Shown here piece by piece: positions 45,150-54,722 of a stretch of 64,000 bases of DNA. The stretch spans positions 186,001 to 250,000 of the forward strand of contig CANKYZ010000003.1 of assembly GCA_947488325.1 (NCBI GenBank), given 5' to 3'. The translations under genes were made by a program, and so were the position numbers. This DNA is from an uncultured Erythrobacter sp. (GTDB lineage: Bacteria; Pseudomonadota; Alphaproteobacteria; Sphingomonadales; Sphingomonadaceae). Each line of letters starts with the position of its first letter. The first letter of the stretch is position 1. The notes beneath the pieces are model-generated. The model did not search any database. It saw only the letters and a list, made by a program, of their open reading frames with translations, and was not told where the DNA came from.

Positions 45150-46375
45150 GCAGTTCTCACAAGCAACCCCTGAAACCGGGCACAAAAGTCACCCATGCTG
45201 GCCGCCGCGAAGAATGGACCGGTGCAGTGGTGAACACGCCCGTTTGGCGCGCCTCGACGCATCTTTATGCCAGCGAAGCGGAACGCAAAGGTTCACTTAA
45301 GTCCAACAAGGACGGTGATTTCTTTTACGGCAGACGCGGAGCACCGACACAGTGGGCGCTAGCCGAAGCACTTACTGAAATTGAACCGGGCGCGCATGGT
45401 ACGGTTCTGTATCCAAGCGGGGTGGCGGCGATCGCAGGTTGTTTGCTGGCAGTGCTCAAGCCAGGCGACCATCTGCTGATGAGCGACAATTCCTACGATC
45501 CGTCGCGCAGTATGGCGACAGGATTGCTTAAACGGATGAGCATTTCGCACAGCTTCTTTGACCCCCTTGATCTCCGTGGATTTGAATCGCTTGTGGCAGC
45601 GCACAGCCCGCGAGCCGTGTGGCTGGAAAGCCCTGGCAGCCTGACCATGGAAGTATGTGACATCCCTGCCCTCACCGCGATTGCGCGGGATGCTGGCACG
45701 GTCAGCCTGCTCGACAACACTTGGGCCAGTGCGCTCGGCTTTGCCGGGCTAAACCATGGCTGTGACATCGTTATGCAGAGCCTGTCCAAACATGTCGGCG
45801 GGCATTCGGACCTGATGATGGGTTCGGTCAGCGCGGGTGAACGATTGTACCGTGCATTGCGCCGCACATCACAGCAATTGGGACAAGTCGTCTCGCCCGA
45901 TGATGCTGCTCTGGCCGCGCGCGGCCTGCGTACAATGGCGATGCGGCTTGAATATTCCACCGCCAGCGCGACACGCATCGCAGGTTGGCTGATGGAGCAA
46001 CCGCAAATCGCCCAAGTGATGTGCCCCATGCTCGAAAGCGATCCCGGTCATGCGCTGTGGAAACGTGATTTTGACGGCGGCTGCGGTCTCTTCAGCTTCG
46101 TTCTCGCCAGCAATGATAATAACGCCAGTGGCCGCGTAGTCGATGCGCTGGACTTGTTTGGCATCGGCTATAGCTGGGGCGGATTTGAAAGCCTTGCCCT
46201 TCCCATATTTCCGCACGAATATCGCGACGTCATGTCATCACCCACCGTTCTTGGTGATGCTGGAAGGACTGAGGCTGGCGCGAAACCGGCCATTCGCCTA
46301 TCGATTGGCCTTGAAAACACCGAAGATCTGATCGCCGACCTCGCGCAGGCGCTCGCATGCATGGATGATAAATGA
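45146..46375 (+). CDS. metC: Cystathionine beta-lyase
   Basis: 409 residues of the Cys/Met-metabolism PLP family. Cleaves cystathionine to homocysteine, pyruvate and ammonia for methionine synthesis. The PLP lysine is in MQSLSKHVGGHSD; the N-terminal VTHAGRREEW and FFYGRRGAPTQWAL are MetC-like rather than MetB- or MetZ-like. ATG 45146 overlaps sseA by four bases. The last bases overlap mscS. Confidence 0.9.
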   Translation: MSSSHKQPLKPGTKVTHAGRREEWTGAVVNTPVWRASTHLYASEAERKGSLKSNKDGDFFYGRRGAPTQWALAEALTEIEPGAHGTVLYPSGVAAIAGCLLAVLKPGDHLLMSDNSYDPSRSMATGLLKRMSISHSFFDPLDLRGFESLVAAHSPRAVWLESPGSLTMEVCDIPALTAIARDAGTVSLLDNTWASALGFAGLNHGCDIVMQSLSKHVGGHSDLMMGSVSAGERLYRALRRTSQQLGQVVSPDDAALAARGLRTMAMRLEYSTASATRIAGWLMEQPQIAQVMCPMLESDPGHALWKRDFDGGCGLFSFVLASNDNNASGRVVDALDLFGIGYSWGGFESLALPIFPHEYRDVMSSPTVLGDAGRTEAGAKPAIRLSIGLENTEDLIADLAQALACMDDK

Positions 46376-47499
46376 CAACCGCAGCTTCGCTTCCAACCGA
46401 TGAAACGGAAACAACGGATCTCGATGCAGAAGCTTTGGGGGGTGACGAGACTGGCGACGAAACGATTGCGGAGCCGGTCGAACAGGTCTCTGAAGTGGTG
46501 CCCCCCCCGGTTGACGAGCCCGCTGAAGCAGTGATCGAAGCCGTCGAAGCTTCGGAAATCTTGGTCGAGGACGTAAGCGCCAAGAATGAAGCCGCCGGTG
46601 CATTCCTCCAATCGCTTCAAGACGCCGCAATACAAATTGGTAATCTGCGGATTTCGATGCTCGACATATTGCTGGTGGTCGGTGTCATTGCGCTGGTCAT
46701 CACAGCCGCATGGGTACTCACCCGCTTGAGCCGCAATCTGATCAAGCGGATCACCGGTTTTGACAGCACGCAAAAATTGCTGGCCGAAAAGCTCAGCACA
46801 ATCGTGATCTGGGCGCTCGCATTCCTGATCGGGATCGATATGCTCGGTATCGATCTCACCGCATTTGCCGTTTTTGGCGGTGCATTCGGTCTCGCCATCG
46901 GTTTTGGCATGCAAAAAACCTTCGGCAACTTGATCTCCGGTATTTTGCTGTTGCTCGACAAATCGATCAAGCCAGGCGACGTGATTTCGGTTTCCGATCA
47001 GGCTGGGAATGAAAGCGTCGGTCAAATCCGCAAGATTGGCATCCGCGCGATTTCGGTCATCACCCGCGATCAGACAGAACATTTGATTCCAAACGAAAAT
47101 TTGATGATCAATCAGGTGGTGAACTGGTCATACAGTTCCAGAGACGTTCGGGTTAAAGCGCCGATTGGCGTCTCTTATGGCTGCGACCTTGAACTTGTAT
47201 TTGACCTCCTTCGCCAGGCCGTAGACGACACACCGCGTGTGCTGAAACACCCAAAACCCGGCGTCAATCTAATGGGTTTCGGTGACAGCTCTGTAGATTT
47301 CGAAGTTCGATTTTGGATTAAAGACCCTGAAGAGGGGCTCGCAAATGTTCGTTCAGATGTGTTTATGCGCATTTGGAAGTTGTTCAAGGAAAACGATATC
47401 GAAATCCCGTTCCCGCAGCGCGATCTACACCTGCGGTCTTCAAAGCAAATGGACCAGCTGGTAAAGCTGATGTCCGAAGGCAAATTGCAGACGGATTAG
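46372..47499 (+). CDS. MscS-family mechanosensitive channel with acidic N-terminal extension
   Basis: 375 residues. About 85 acidic, Pro/Glu-rich residues precede three membrane helices; the pore helix is recognisable in FGGAFGLAIGFGMQKTFGNLISG. The cytoplasmic beta and alpha/beta domains continue to about 365. It releases solutes upon hypo-osmotic swelling. The acidic extension is unusual compared with E. coli MscS (286 residues) and may be cytoplasmic or periplasmic. ATG 46372 overlaps the metC stop (ATGA). Confidence 0.88.
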   Translation: MTTAASLPTDETETTDLDAEALGGDETGDETIAEPVEQVSEVVPPPVDEPAEAVIEAVEASEILVEDVSAKNEAAGAFLQSLQDAAIQIGNLRISMLDILLVVGVIALVITAAWVLTRLSRNLIKRITGFDSTQKLLAEKLSTIVIWALAFLIGIDMLGIDLTAFAVFGGAFGLAIGFGMQKTFGNLISGILLLLDKSIKPGDVISVSDQAGNESVGQIRKIGIRAISVITRDQTEHLIPNENLMINQVVNWSYSSRDVRVKAPIGVSYGCDLELVFDLLRQAVDDTPRVLKHPKPGVNLMGFGDSSVDFEVRFWIKDPEEGLANVRSDVFMRIWKLFKENDIEIPFPQRDLHLRSSKQMDQLVKLMSEGKLQTD

Positions 47500-47520
47500 A
47501 CCCCGCCAACACGCACGAAG

Positions 47521-47558
47521 GCACTGGTAAAAGTGCTGGCAAAAACGCTGGCAAAAGC
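47521..47558. repeat. Short 12-bp direct repeats downstream of mscS
   Basis: Three imperfect copies of GCTGGCAAAAAC lie in the 124-bp gap before cobA. No function is suggested; slippage is likely. Confidence 0.45.
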
Positions 47559-47623
47559 TTTCCTTAAGTCATCCCAATCCATTCTCGCTGGCGGATAGTC
47601 GGTCTCCGGGCCATTTCGGGTGC

Positions 47624-48379
47624 ATGAAAACTGGCACAATCTTCCTCGTGGGCGCAGGGCCCGGCGATCCCGATCTCCTAACGTTGCGCGCAGCGCGGCT
47701 GATTGAACGCACCCAAACCATCGTTCATGATGGTTTGGTCAGCAACGAAATCCTCGCTATGGCATCCCCCGATGCAAGGTTGATATCCGTTGCGAAACAA
47801 CGCGCGCAGCACACACTGCCGCAAGCAGAGATCAATCTGCTGCTGGTTCGCAAAGCCTTATCTGGCAATGACGTGGTGCGGTTGAAAGGCGGTGACCCGC
47901 TGATCTTTGGACGCGGCGGTGAAGAAGCAGAATTTGCCCACGCGCACGGTGTGCCGGTCGAAATCGTTCCAGGTATTTCCGCCGCCAACGGAGCTGCTGC
48001 TGCCGCGCAAATTGCTCTCACCCACCGAAATGCAGCCAGCATTGTCAGTTTTGTCGCTGGCCAATGCAAAGGGCTGTCCAATCAGGACTGGTCCGGTCTT
48101 GCAGGCAAGGGGCGCACCTTGGTCATCTATATGGGCGTCAAAACTGCACCGCAGATTGCCGAAAAACTGATGGCAGACGGCCTTGCGCCTAACGTGCCTT
48201 TGGCAGTGATCGAAAACGCAGCGCGCCCCGATATGCGTGTGGTGCGCGGATTGCTTGCAGGGCTGCCTGACCTTGTCGAGCGTGATGCGATCAAGAGCCC
48301 AGCATTGATCGTGATTGGCGATGTAACCGCGCGCGATACCGCAACAATCGCACAGACTGTGCTGGAGGCTTCGGCATGA
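47624..48379 (+). CDS. cobA: Uroporphyrinogen-III C-methyltransferase
   Basis: 251 residues, a standalone SUMT. Adds two methyl groups from SAM to make precorrin-2 for siroheme. The GAGPGDPDLLTLRA start, VVRLKGGDPLIFGRGGEE, and a late ESPALI-like KSPALIVIGDV are standard. It heads the sulfate assimilation operon and would feed the dehydrogenase at 7094; together they supply siroheme to CysI. ATG 47624 was chosen as the first Met before the glycine motif. The stop overlaps the DUF2849 start (ATGA). Confidence 0.93.
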   Translation: MKTGTIFLVGAGPGDPDLLTLRAARLIERTQTIVHDGLVSNEILAMASPDARLISVAKQRAQHTLPQAEINLLLVRKALSGNDVVRLKGGDPLIFGRGGEEAEFAHAHGVPVEIVPGISAANGAAAAAQIALTHRNAASIVSFVAGQCKGLSNQDWSGLAGKGRTLVIYMGVKTAPQIAEKLMADGLAPNVPLAVIENAARPDMRVVRGLLAGLPDLVERDAIKSPALIVIGDVTARDTATIAQTVLEASA

Positions 48380-48672
48380 AAATCCTCACTGGAAACGATT
48401 TAAGAACCGGCGCTGTCATCTGGTGGGATGGTGAAAACTGGTCGCTTTATGTCGATAACGCCACTGATGTTGGTGAAAACGGCGAAGAAATTCTGGCTCG
48501 TGAAGAAGCACTGCGCCGCGTCAACGTCCCTTACATCATCGAAGCAGAAGCCACTGAAGACGGCATAAGACCAGCCCATATCAAAGACCGAGTCCGCGCG
48601 CTCGGCCCGACAGTGCGGCCTGATTTAACGCTGCAACCCAAAAATCCTGAAGCTTTGGATTGGATTATCTGA
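48376..48672 (+). CDS. DUF2849 protein of the sulfite-reductase operon
   Basis: 98 residues, no membrane span. Starts MKILTGNDLRTGAVIWWD, a conserved pattern in alphaproteobacterial sulfate operons. Its biochemical role is not known; it always sits beside a sulfite reductase in the gene orders I know, which suggests an accessory role. ATG overlaps the cobA stop by four bases, and the TGA overlaps the cysI ATG by one base. Confidence 0.85.
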   Translation: MKILTGNDLRTGAVIWWDGENWSLYVDNATDVGENGEEILAREEALRRVNVPYIIEAEATEDGIRPAHIKDRVRALGPTVRPDLTLQPKNPEALDWII

Positions 48673-50300
48673 TGTACGCCTATGACCAATACGATCAGCA
48701 AATGGTCGATGCCCGCGTCGCAGAATTCCGCGATCAAGCTCGCCGCCGTCTCGAAGGGAAGCTGACAGAGGACCAGTTCAAACCACTACGCCTGATGAAC
48801 GGGCTCTATCTCCAGCTGCACGCTTATATGCTGCGCGTGGCTATCCCCTATGGCACCTTGAACAGCCGCCAGATGACAGCGCTGGGTGATATCGCAGACA
48901 AATATGATCGCGGCTATGGTCACTTCACCACCCGCCAGAACCTGCAATACAATTGGATAAAGCTTGAGGATGCCGCCGACATCCTTGCCGACCTTGCCAA
49001 GGTCGAAATGCATGCGATCCAAACCAGCGGAAACTGCATTCGCAACATCTCATCAGATCACTTTGCCGGAGCGGCAAAGGATGAATTGATCGACCCGCGC
49101 CCCTATGCGGAACTGCTGCGTCAATGGTCGAGCTTCCACCCGGAATTCACCTATTTGCCGCGCAAATTCAAAATCGCGGTGATCGCGGCAGAAAAAGACC
49201 GCGCGGCGATGCGGCTTCACGATATTGGCATCCAGATTGTTGAGAAAGACGGCGAGATCGGCGCCCGTTTTTATGTCGGTGGCGGCATGGGACGCACCCC
49301 GATGATCGCACCGATGATCCGCGATTTCGTGCCGCTTGATCAGCTGATCACCTATTCTGAAGCCTGCTTGCGCGTCTACAATCGCTATGGCCGCCGCGAC
49401 AATAAGTACAAAGCGCGGATCAAAATCCTCGTTCACGAATTGGGCGCGGAAGAATATACACGACAGGTCGAGGAAGAATTCGCGCATATGCTGGACCAGG
49501 GGGTCGAGCCGCCGCGTGAGGAGCTGGAGCGCATCAAGCCGTTCTTTGCCGATCCTGCATTTGAAGACGGTCCCAAAACGCTGGACCGAACAGACCCCGA
49601 TTTCGCACTTTGGGTGAAACACAACACACACCAACATAAGCATGACAGCTATGTCAGCGCAGTGATTTCACTAAAACCTGTTGGCGGGATTCCCGGCGAT
49701 GCGACCGGTGAACAAATCCGCATCATGGCGCAGCTGGCCAAGCAATACAGCGTTGACGAATTGCGCATCATGCACACACAAAACGTAGTGTTGCCGCATG
49801 TGAAGATCGCCGATTTGTATGCTATATGGACAGCGCTGGGTGCAGCCGATCTTGGCGCGCCAAATATGGACTCCATTGAAGACATGATCGCGTGCCCGGG
49901 CTTGGATTATTGCGCTCTCGCCAATGCCCGGTCGATCCCGCTTGCGCAGCGGATTTCAGAGCGTTTTGATGCTTCGGGCAAGACCGAAAAACTGGGCGAG
50001 TTAAAGCTCAAAATCTCTGGTTGTATCAATGCTTGCGGGCATCACCATGCAGGCCATATCGGCATCCTTGGCGTCGACAGAAAAGGCGTTGAAAATTACC
50101 AACTCTCCCTGGGCGGGAGTGAGGCTGAAGATGTCAGCCTCGCCAAGATTACGGGTCCCGGTTTCACCGAAGACGGAGTGATCGAAGCGGTTGAGAAAGT
50201 CACCGATCTCTATCTCAACCGGCGGGAGGGCGAAGAGCGTTTTCTCGATACGTATCGCCGGATCGGCATGACCCCATTTAAGGAGGCACTTTATGATTAA
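48672..50300 (+). CDS. cysI: Sulfite reductase (siroheme / 4Fe-4S) large subunit
   Basis: 542 residues with two duplicated ferredoxin-reductase-like halves. Reduces sulfite to sulfide. Iron-sulfur/siroheme ligands are visible in ACPGLDYCALANA and ISGCINACGHHHAGHIG, matching the C-x5-C / C-x3-C pattern. Electron donor is likely ferredoxin or an unlinked flavoprotein, since no cysJ is present here. ATG 48672 overlaps the DUF2849 stop; a TTG at 48660 lies within that gene. Its stop TAA lies inside the start of a short ORF (8-nt overlap). Confidence 0.93.
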   Translation: MYAYDQYDQQMVDARVAEFRDQARRRLEGKLTEDQFKPLRLMNGLYLQLHAYMLRVAIPYGTLNSRQMTALGDIADKYDRGYGHFTTRQNLQYNWIKLEDAADILADLAKVEMHAIQTSGNCIRNISSDHFAGAAKDELIDPRPYAELLRQWSSFHPEFTYLPRKFKIAVIAAEKDRAAMRLHDIGIQIVEKDGEIGARFYVGGGMGRTPMIAPMIRDFVPLDQLITYSEACLRVYNRYGRRDNKYKARIKILVHELGAEEYTRQVEEEFAHMLDQGVEPPREELERIKPFFADPAFEDGPKTLDRTDPDFALWVKHNTHQHKHDSYVSAVISLKPVGGIPGDATGEQIRIMAQLAKQYSVDELRIMHTQNVVLPHVKIADLYAIWTALGAADLGAPNMDSIEDMIACPGLDYCALANARSIPLAQRISERFDASGKTEKLGELKLKISGCINACGHHHAGHIGILGVDRKGVENYQLSLGGSEAEDVSLAKITGPGFTEDGVIEAVEKVTDLYLNRREGEERFLDTYRRIGMTPFKEALYD

Positions 50301-50397
50301 GCGAGGCCTCAGGACCGCCGCATTTGTGGATAAGAACGTCCGTTTCCACCAAAAAAACCTTGACGGCAAAGCCACAAAAGGAGGTCGGAATGACTGA
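50293..50397 (+). CDS. 34-residue basic small ORF in the cys operon
   Basis: A complete ORF from ATG 50293 to TGA 50397 that begins MIKRGLRTAAFVDKN. It has no Cys or membrane segment, and its 9 Lys/Arg against 3 Asp make it basic. A perfect AAGGAGG lies six bases before the ATG. It overlaps cysI by eight bases (ATGATTAA) and DUF934 by eight bases (ATGACTGA), the same geometry as DUF934/cysH (ATGGGTGA). It is not recognised as any known family. It may encode a small protein or act as a translation coupler. Evidence is positional and codon-based only. Confidence 0.6.
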   Translation: MIKRGLRTAAFVDKNVRFHQKNLDGKATKGGRND

Positions 50398-50839
50398 TTT
50401 CGGAACCAGCCCCGACGAAGTGCAATTCCGTTTCCGCGATGACGAACCGGCCGATCACGGCACCGTCACAGTTGATGCGTGCTGCGACCAGACCAACGCC
50501 ACAGCTGTCCGGATTGAACCGGGCGATGATGCGCGCACTTTGCTGCCATTCCTTGACCGGCTCGCATTGGTCGAAGTTAACTTTCCAAGCTTTGGCGATG
50601 GGCGCGGCTATTCCTCCGCGCGCATCCTGCGAGAGGCTGGATTTACCGGAGAATTGCGCGCGGTTGGTGATCTGGGAATTGACCAACTCAGTCATATGCG
50701 CCGCTGCGGCTTTGACGCATTTGCACCGGACAAGCTTCTGGACGAAGAAGATGCTGCGCGTGCCTTTGCCACTTGGGACAATGTCTATCAAAGCACCACT
50801 GACGATCGGAAAACCATTCAGGAATTGCGCCATGGGTGA
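50390..50839 (+). CDS. DUF934 protein of the sulfate assimilation operon
   Basis: 149 residues. Core motif VEVNFPSFGDGRGYSSARILRE is typical of DUF934, a family that travels with sulfite reductase and APS reductase and whose function is not established. ATG 50390 has a perfect AAGGAGGT upstream inside the small ORF. It overlaps cysH by eight bases. Confidence 0.9.
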   Translation: MTDFGTSPDEVQFRFRDDEPADHGTVTVDACCDQTNATAVRIEPGDDARTLLPFLDRLALVEVNFPSFGDGRGYSSARILREAGFTGELRAVGDLGIDQLSHMRRCGFDAFAPDKLLDEEDAARAFATWDNVYQSTTDDRKTIQELRHG

Positions 50840-51590
50840 AGTCCGCAAGATCGATAGGCTCGATGCTGCCCCGCGCTTCACAGAACACGACGCCGTGCGC
50901 CTTAACCGTATGTTCCGCGGTTCCTCGACGCAAGAAATGTTGGACGGTGTGATTAAGGGCGACCTTGCGGGCGATATCGCCGTCGTTTCCAGCTTTGGTG
51001 CGGAAAGTTCGGTTTTGCTCCACTTGATTGCGCAGGTCGATCCGAATGTCCCAGTGTTGTTTCTCGACACTGGGAAACATTTTTCCGAAACGCTGCAATA
51101 CCGCGACGAGTTGGTGAAATTGCTTGGCCTTACCAATCTACAAGTCTTGACCCCAGACGAGGATGATCTCGCCAAGAAGGACGAAACCGGCCTGCGCTGG
51201 TCTTACGATCCCGATGGTTGCTGCGAGATTCGCAAGGTCAAACCGCTCGCTAAAGCGCTGGATAAGATCGATGCGAGTTTTACGGGCCGCAAGGCATTCC
51301 AATCGTCGACCCGCGCCAATCTACCCCGTTTCGAAGTGGACAATTCAGACGCGCAGGGTCGGCTCAAAATCAACCCACTGATCGATTGGAGCGCTGATGA
51401 CATCACCGCCTATATCGAAACGCACGATCTGCCGCGTCACCCTCTGGTTGCAAGGGGCTTCCCATCCATCGGATGTGAACCATGCACCCACAAGGTTGCG
51501 CCAGGTGAAGACCCACGCTCAGGCCGTTGGAAGGGCTGGGACAAAACCGAATGCGGTATCCACAAGCCCGGTGAGGAACCGTTCCTTTAG
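50832..51590 (+). CDS. cysH: Phosphoadenylyl/adenylyl-sulfate reductase
   Basis: 252 residues. Reduces APS or PAPS to sulfite with thioredoxin. The N-terminal VSSFGAESSVLLHLI P-loop-like motif binds the nucleotide; GCCEIRKVKPL and GCEPCTHKV give the two Cys pairs that hold a 4Fe-4S cluster, pointing to APS rather than PAPS as substrate. ECGIH carries the catalytic Cys near the C-terminus. It closes the operon three bases before the end of a convergent gene. Confidence 0.92.
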   Translation: MGEVRKIDRLDAAPRFTEHDAVRLNRMFRGSSTQEMLDGVIKGDLAGDIAVVSSFGAESSVLLHLIAQVDPNVPVLFLDTGKHFSETLQYRDELVKLLGLTNLQVLTPDEDDLAKKDETGLRWSYDPDGCCEIRKVKPLAKALDKIDASFTGRKAFQSSTRANLPRFEVDNSDAQGRLKINPLIDWSADDITAYIETHDLPRHPLVARGFPSIGCEPCTHKVAPGEDPRSGRWKGWDKTECGIHKPGEEPFL

Positions 51591-51593
51591 GGC

Positions 51594-52502
51594 TTATAGC
51601 CAGCCCTCTGCCCGATACCAATCAACCGTCGCTTTCAACCCCTCTTCACCGCCGATCTGCGGCTCCCAAACAGAGGTTGGAACAGCCCGATCAGAGCGCG
51701 CGACCCAGTTCGGGTGGCTCATATAGCCTACCCGGTCGGCGGTCAGTTTCGCCTTGTCTCCGCGCAGCAATTTGTCTGCGGTTGCTGCCAAGCTGAGGAC
51801 GCCTTTTGGCAAGTTTGGTGCGAAAACCCAACGCTTCCCGACGGCGCGGCCAATGGCCTGCGCCAGTTCTTTATGCGACCATCCGCCTTCACGCCCATCA
51901 TCGGGTTCATAAATCGTCTTCGGCGTCTTGCTGACCGCCAATGCCAGGAACAGCTGTGCCAAATCTTCGACATGTATGATCGACGTCGCGCCGCCTGGTG
52001 GTAGTGGAACCACACCAAACTTTGCCGATCGAAACAGTTCAAACATATCACGGTCGCGCGGGCCATAAACGGCGGGAGGACGCACGATGGCCCAATCGAG
52101 AGCACTTGCCTCTACTAAGGTTTCAGCCCTCGCTTTGGATGCTCCATAGACGGACAATTTCGGCTCACGGGCAGAGAGTGAAGAAACGAAGACAAACCGC
52201 TTAACCCGCGCAGCCTTCGCCGCAGCGATGACGTTTTGCGTGCCCGTGACATTGGCTTGTTCAAATTCTGCTGGGTCCGGCGTGTTCAACAAACCTGCTA
52301 TGTGGATCACGGCGTCAACACCTATGACCAATTCTGTCAGTGCGTCCGTTTCCGATAACGTGCCCGGCACCCAGTCCACACCGTCCCGCTCTGGCTGAGG
52401 TTTGCGGGTCAAGGCGCGGCATCCATGGCCCTGCTCCAGCGCCAGATCGAGCATTGTGCTCCCGACAAAGCCTGTTCCGCCAGTGATTGCCAGCCGCATC
52501 AT
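51594..52502 (-). CDS. NAD-dependent epimerase/dehydratase (extended SDR)
   Basis: 302 residues. Rossmann motif TGGTGFVGS near the N-terminus and the catalytic VYGASKARAE (YxxxK) are present; the rest follows the extended SDR pattern (NDUFA9/complex-I-assembly-like group). The substrate is unknown. Of two tandem ATGs, 52502 overlaps the proB stop as ATGA and is preferred. Third gene of the obgE-proB operon. Confidence 0.8.
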   Translation of the reverse strand: MMRLAITGGTGFVGSTMLDLALEQGHGCRALTRKPQPERDGVDWVPGTLSETDALTELVIGVDAVIHIAGLLNTPDPAEFEQANVTGTQNVIAAAKAARVKRFVFVSSLSAREPKLSVYGASKARAETLVEASALDWAIVRPPAVYGPRDRDMFELFRSAKFGVVPLPPGGATSIIHVEDLAQLFLALAVSKTPKTIYEPDDGREGGWSHKELAQAIGRAVGKRWVFAPNLPKGVLSLAATADKLLRGDKAKLTADRVGYMSHPNWVARSDRAVPTSVWEPQIGGEEGLKATVDWYRAEGWL

Positions 52503-53620
52503 CCGCGCACCATATGATCGCGGTGGACCACGGCGGCGCGCGGGGCGTAACCCAACCTCGCTTCTTGCTCGGCCTGTTTCAACCCCACAATCGCCCGGCA
52601 TTCTGCGCCGCTATATTCGACGAGTCCCTGTCCCAAACGCTCACCTTTTGGGCCATGCAAACTGACCAAAGCTCCACGCGCGAAATCTCCTTCAACCTCC
52701 GTCAGTCCAGCTGCGAGCAGGCTCGCTCCCTCTGATAAAGCGGTGACACACCCGGCATCAACCGTCAGCACGCCTTCGGGCGCAAGCCGCCCACCCAGCC
52801 ACGCCTTGCGTGCACTATCGCTGCGCACAGGCAGGAACACCGTCCCGCGATTGGCTGCAACCGCCTTTGCGATGGGCCTGTCATACGCGCCATTGATGAT
52901 AGCAAGCGCTATACCTGCACGCTCTGCAATCCTGGCCGCCTGAAGCTTTGCCAGCATACCGCCAGAACCCATTCCTGATGAAGAGCCCGCACCCGCCATA
53001 GCGATAACCTCGGGAGTGACTCCCTCAACCCGCTCGATCAACGCCGCATCTCTATGCGAAGGATCGCGGTTATATAGCCCATCGACATCGGATAGCAGCA
53101 GAACCGCATCCGCATTCGCCGCCTGCGCGACACGCGCGGCCAATCTGTCATTATCGCCAAACCGGATTTCTTCGGTGGCCACGCTGTCATTCTCATTTAC
53201 CACAGGGATAGCGCCTGCCTCTAACAGACGTTCTAAGGTAGCAGCGGCATTAAGGTAGCGTTTGCGTTCCTCCAGATCATCCAGCGTAACCAGCATTTGC
53301 GCTGAAAGGTGATCATGACGCGCGAGCGCCGTGCCCCATATCTGCGCAAGCTCGACCTGCCCTACAGAAGCCGCAGCCTGAGCATCCGCTAGGCTTGCCC
53401 GTCCGCCGCGCGGCAGATTCAACCGCGCCGCGCCCAGCGCAATCGCACCCGACGAAACCACGATAATCTCGGCACCCGCTGTACGCAGGTCAGCGATTTC
53501 ATCCGCCAGTGAATTGAGCCATACCAAAGCCGGGTTGCCGTCTTCGACCAGCAGCGCGCTGCCGATCTTTATGACAAGTCGGCGCGCAGATGCGACTTCG
53601 AGGATCGTGCCTATCGCCAT
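52499..53620 (-). CDS. proB: Glutamate 5-kinase
   Basis: 373 residues. Phosphorylates glutamate at the start of proline synthesis. Amino-acid-kinase core with RLVIKIGSALLV, VVNENDSVATEEIRFGDND and GSGGMLAKLQAARIA; a C-terminal PUA domain (about 275-355) is present. ATG 53620 lies four bases after the obgE stop, and the open frame upstream to 53725 falls in obgE. proC is separate, at 59142. Confidence 0.94.
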   Translation of the reverse strand: MAIGTILEVASARRLVIKIGSALLVEDGNPALVWLNSLADEIADLRTAGAEIIVVSSGAIALGAARLNLPRGGRASLADAQAAASVGQVELAQIWGTALARHDHLSAQMLVTLDDLEERKRYLNAAATLERLLEAGAIPVVNENDSVATEEIRFGDNDRLAARVAQAANADAVLLLSDVDGLYNRDPSHRDAALIERVEGVTPEVIAMAGAGSSSGMGSGGMLAKLQAARIAERAGIALAIINGAYDRPIAKAVAANRGTVFLPVRSDSARKAWLGGRLAPEGVLTVDAGCVTALSEGASLLAAGLTEVEGDFARGALVSLHGPKGERLGQGLVEYSGAECRAIVGLKQAEQEARLGYAPRAAVVHRDHMVRG

Positions 53621-53624
53621 CACT

Positions 53625-54722
<1,098 letters not shown>

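Noticed and set aside
47521..47558. Tandem 12-bp repeats after mscS considered as binding sites
   Set aside because: They are imperfect, at a gene end, and could be simple slippage; listed only as a repeat.
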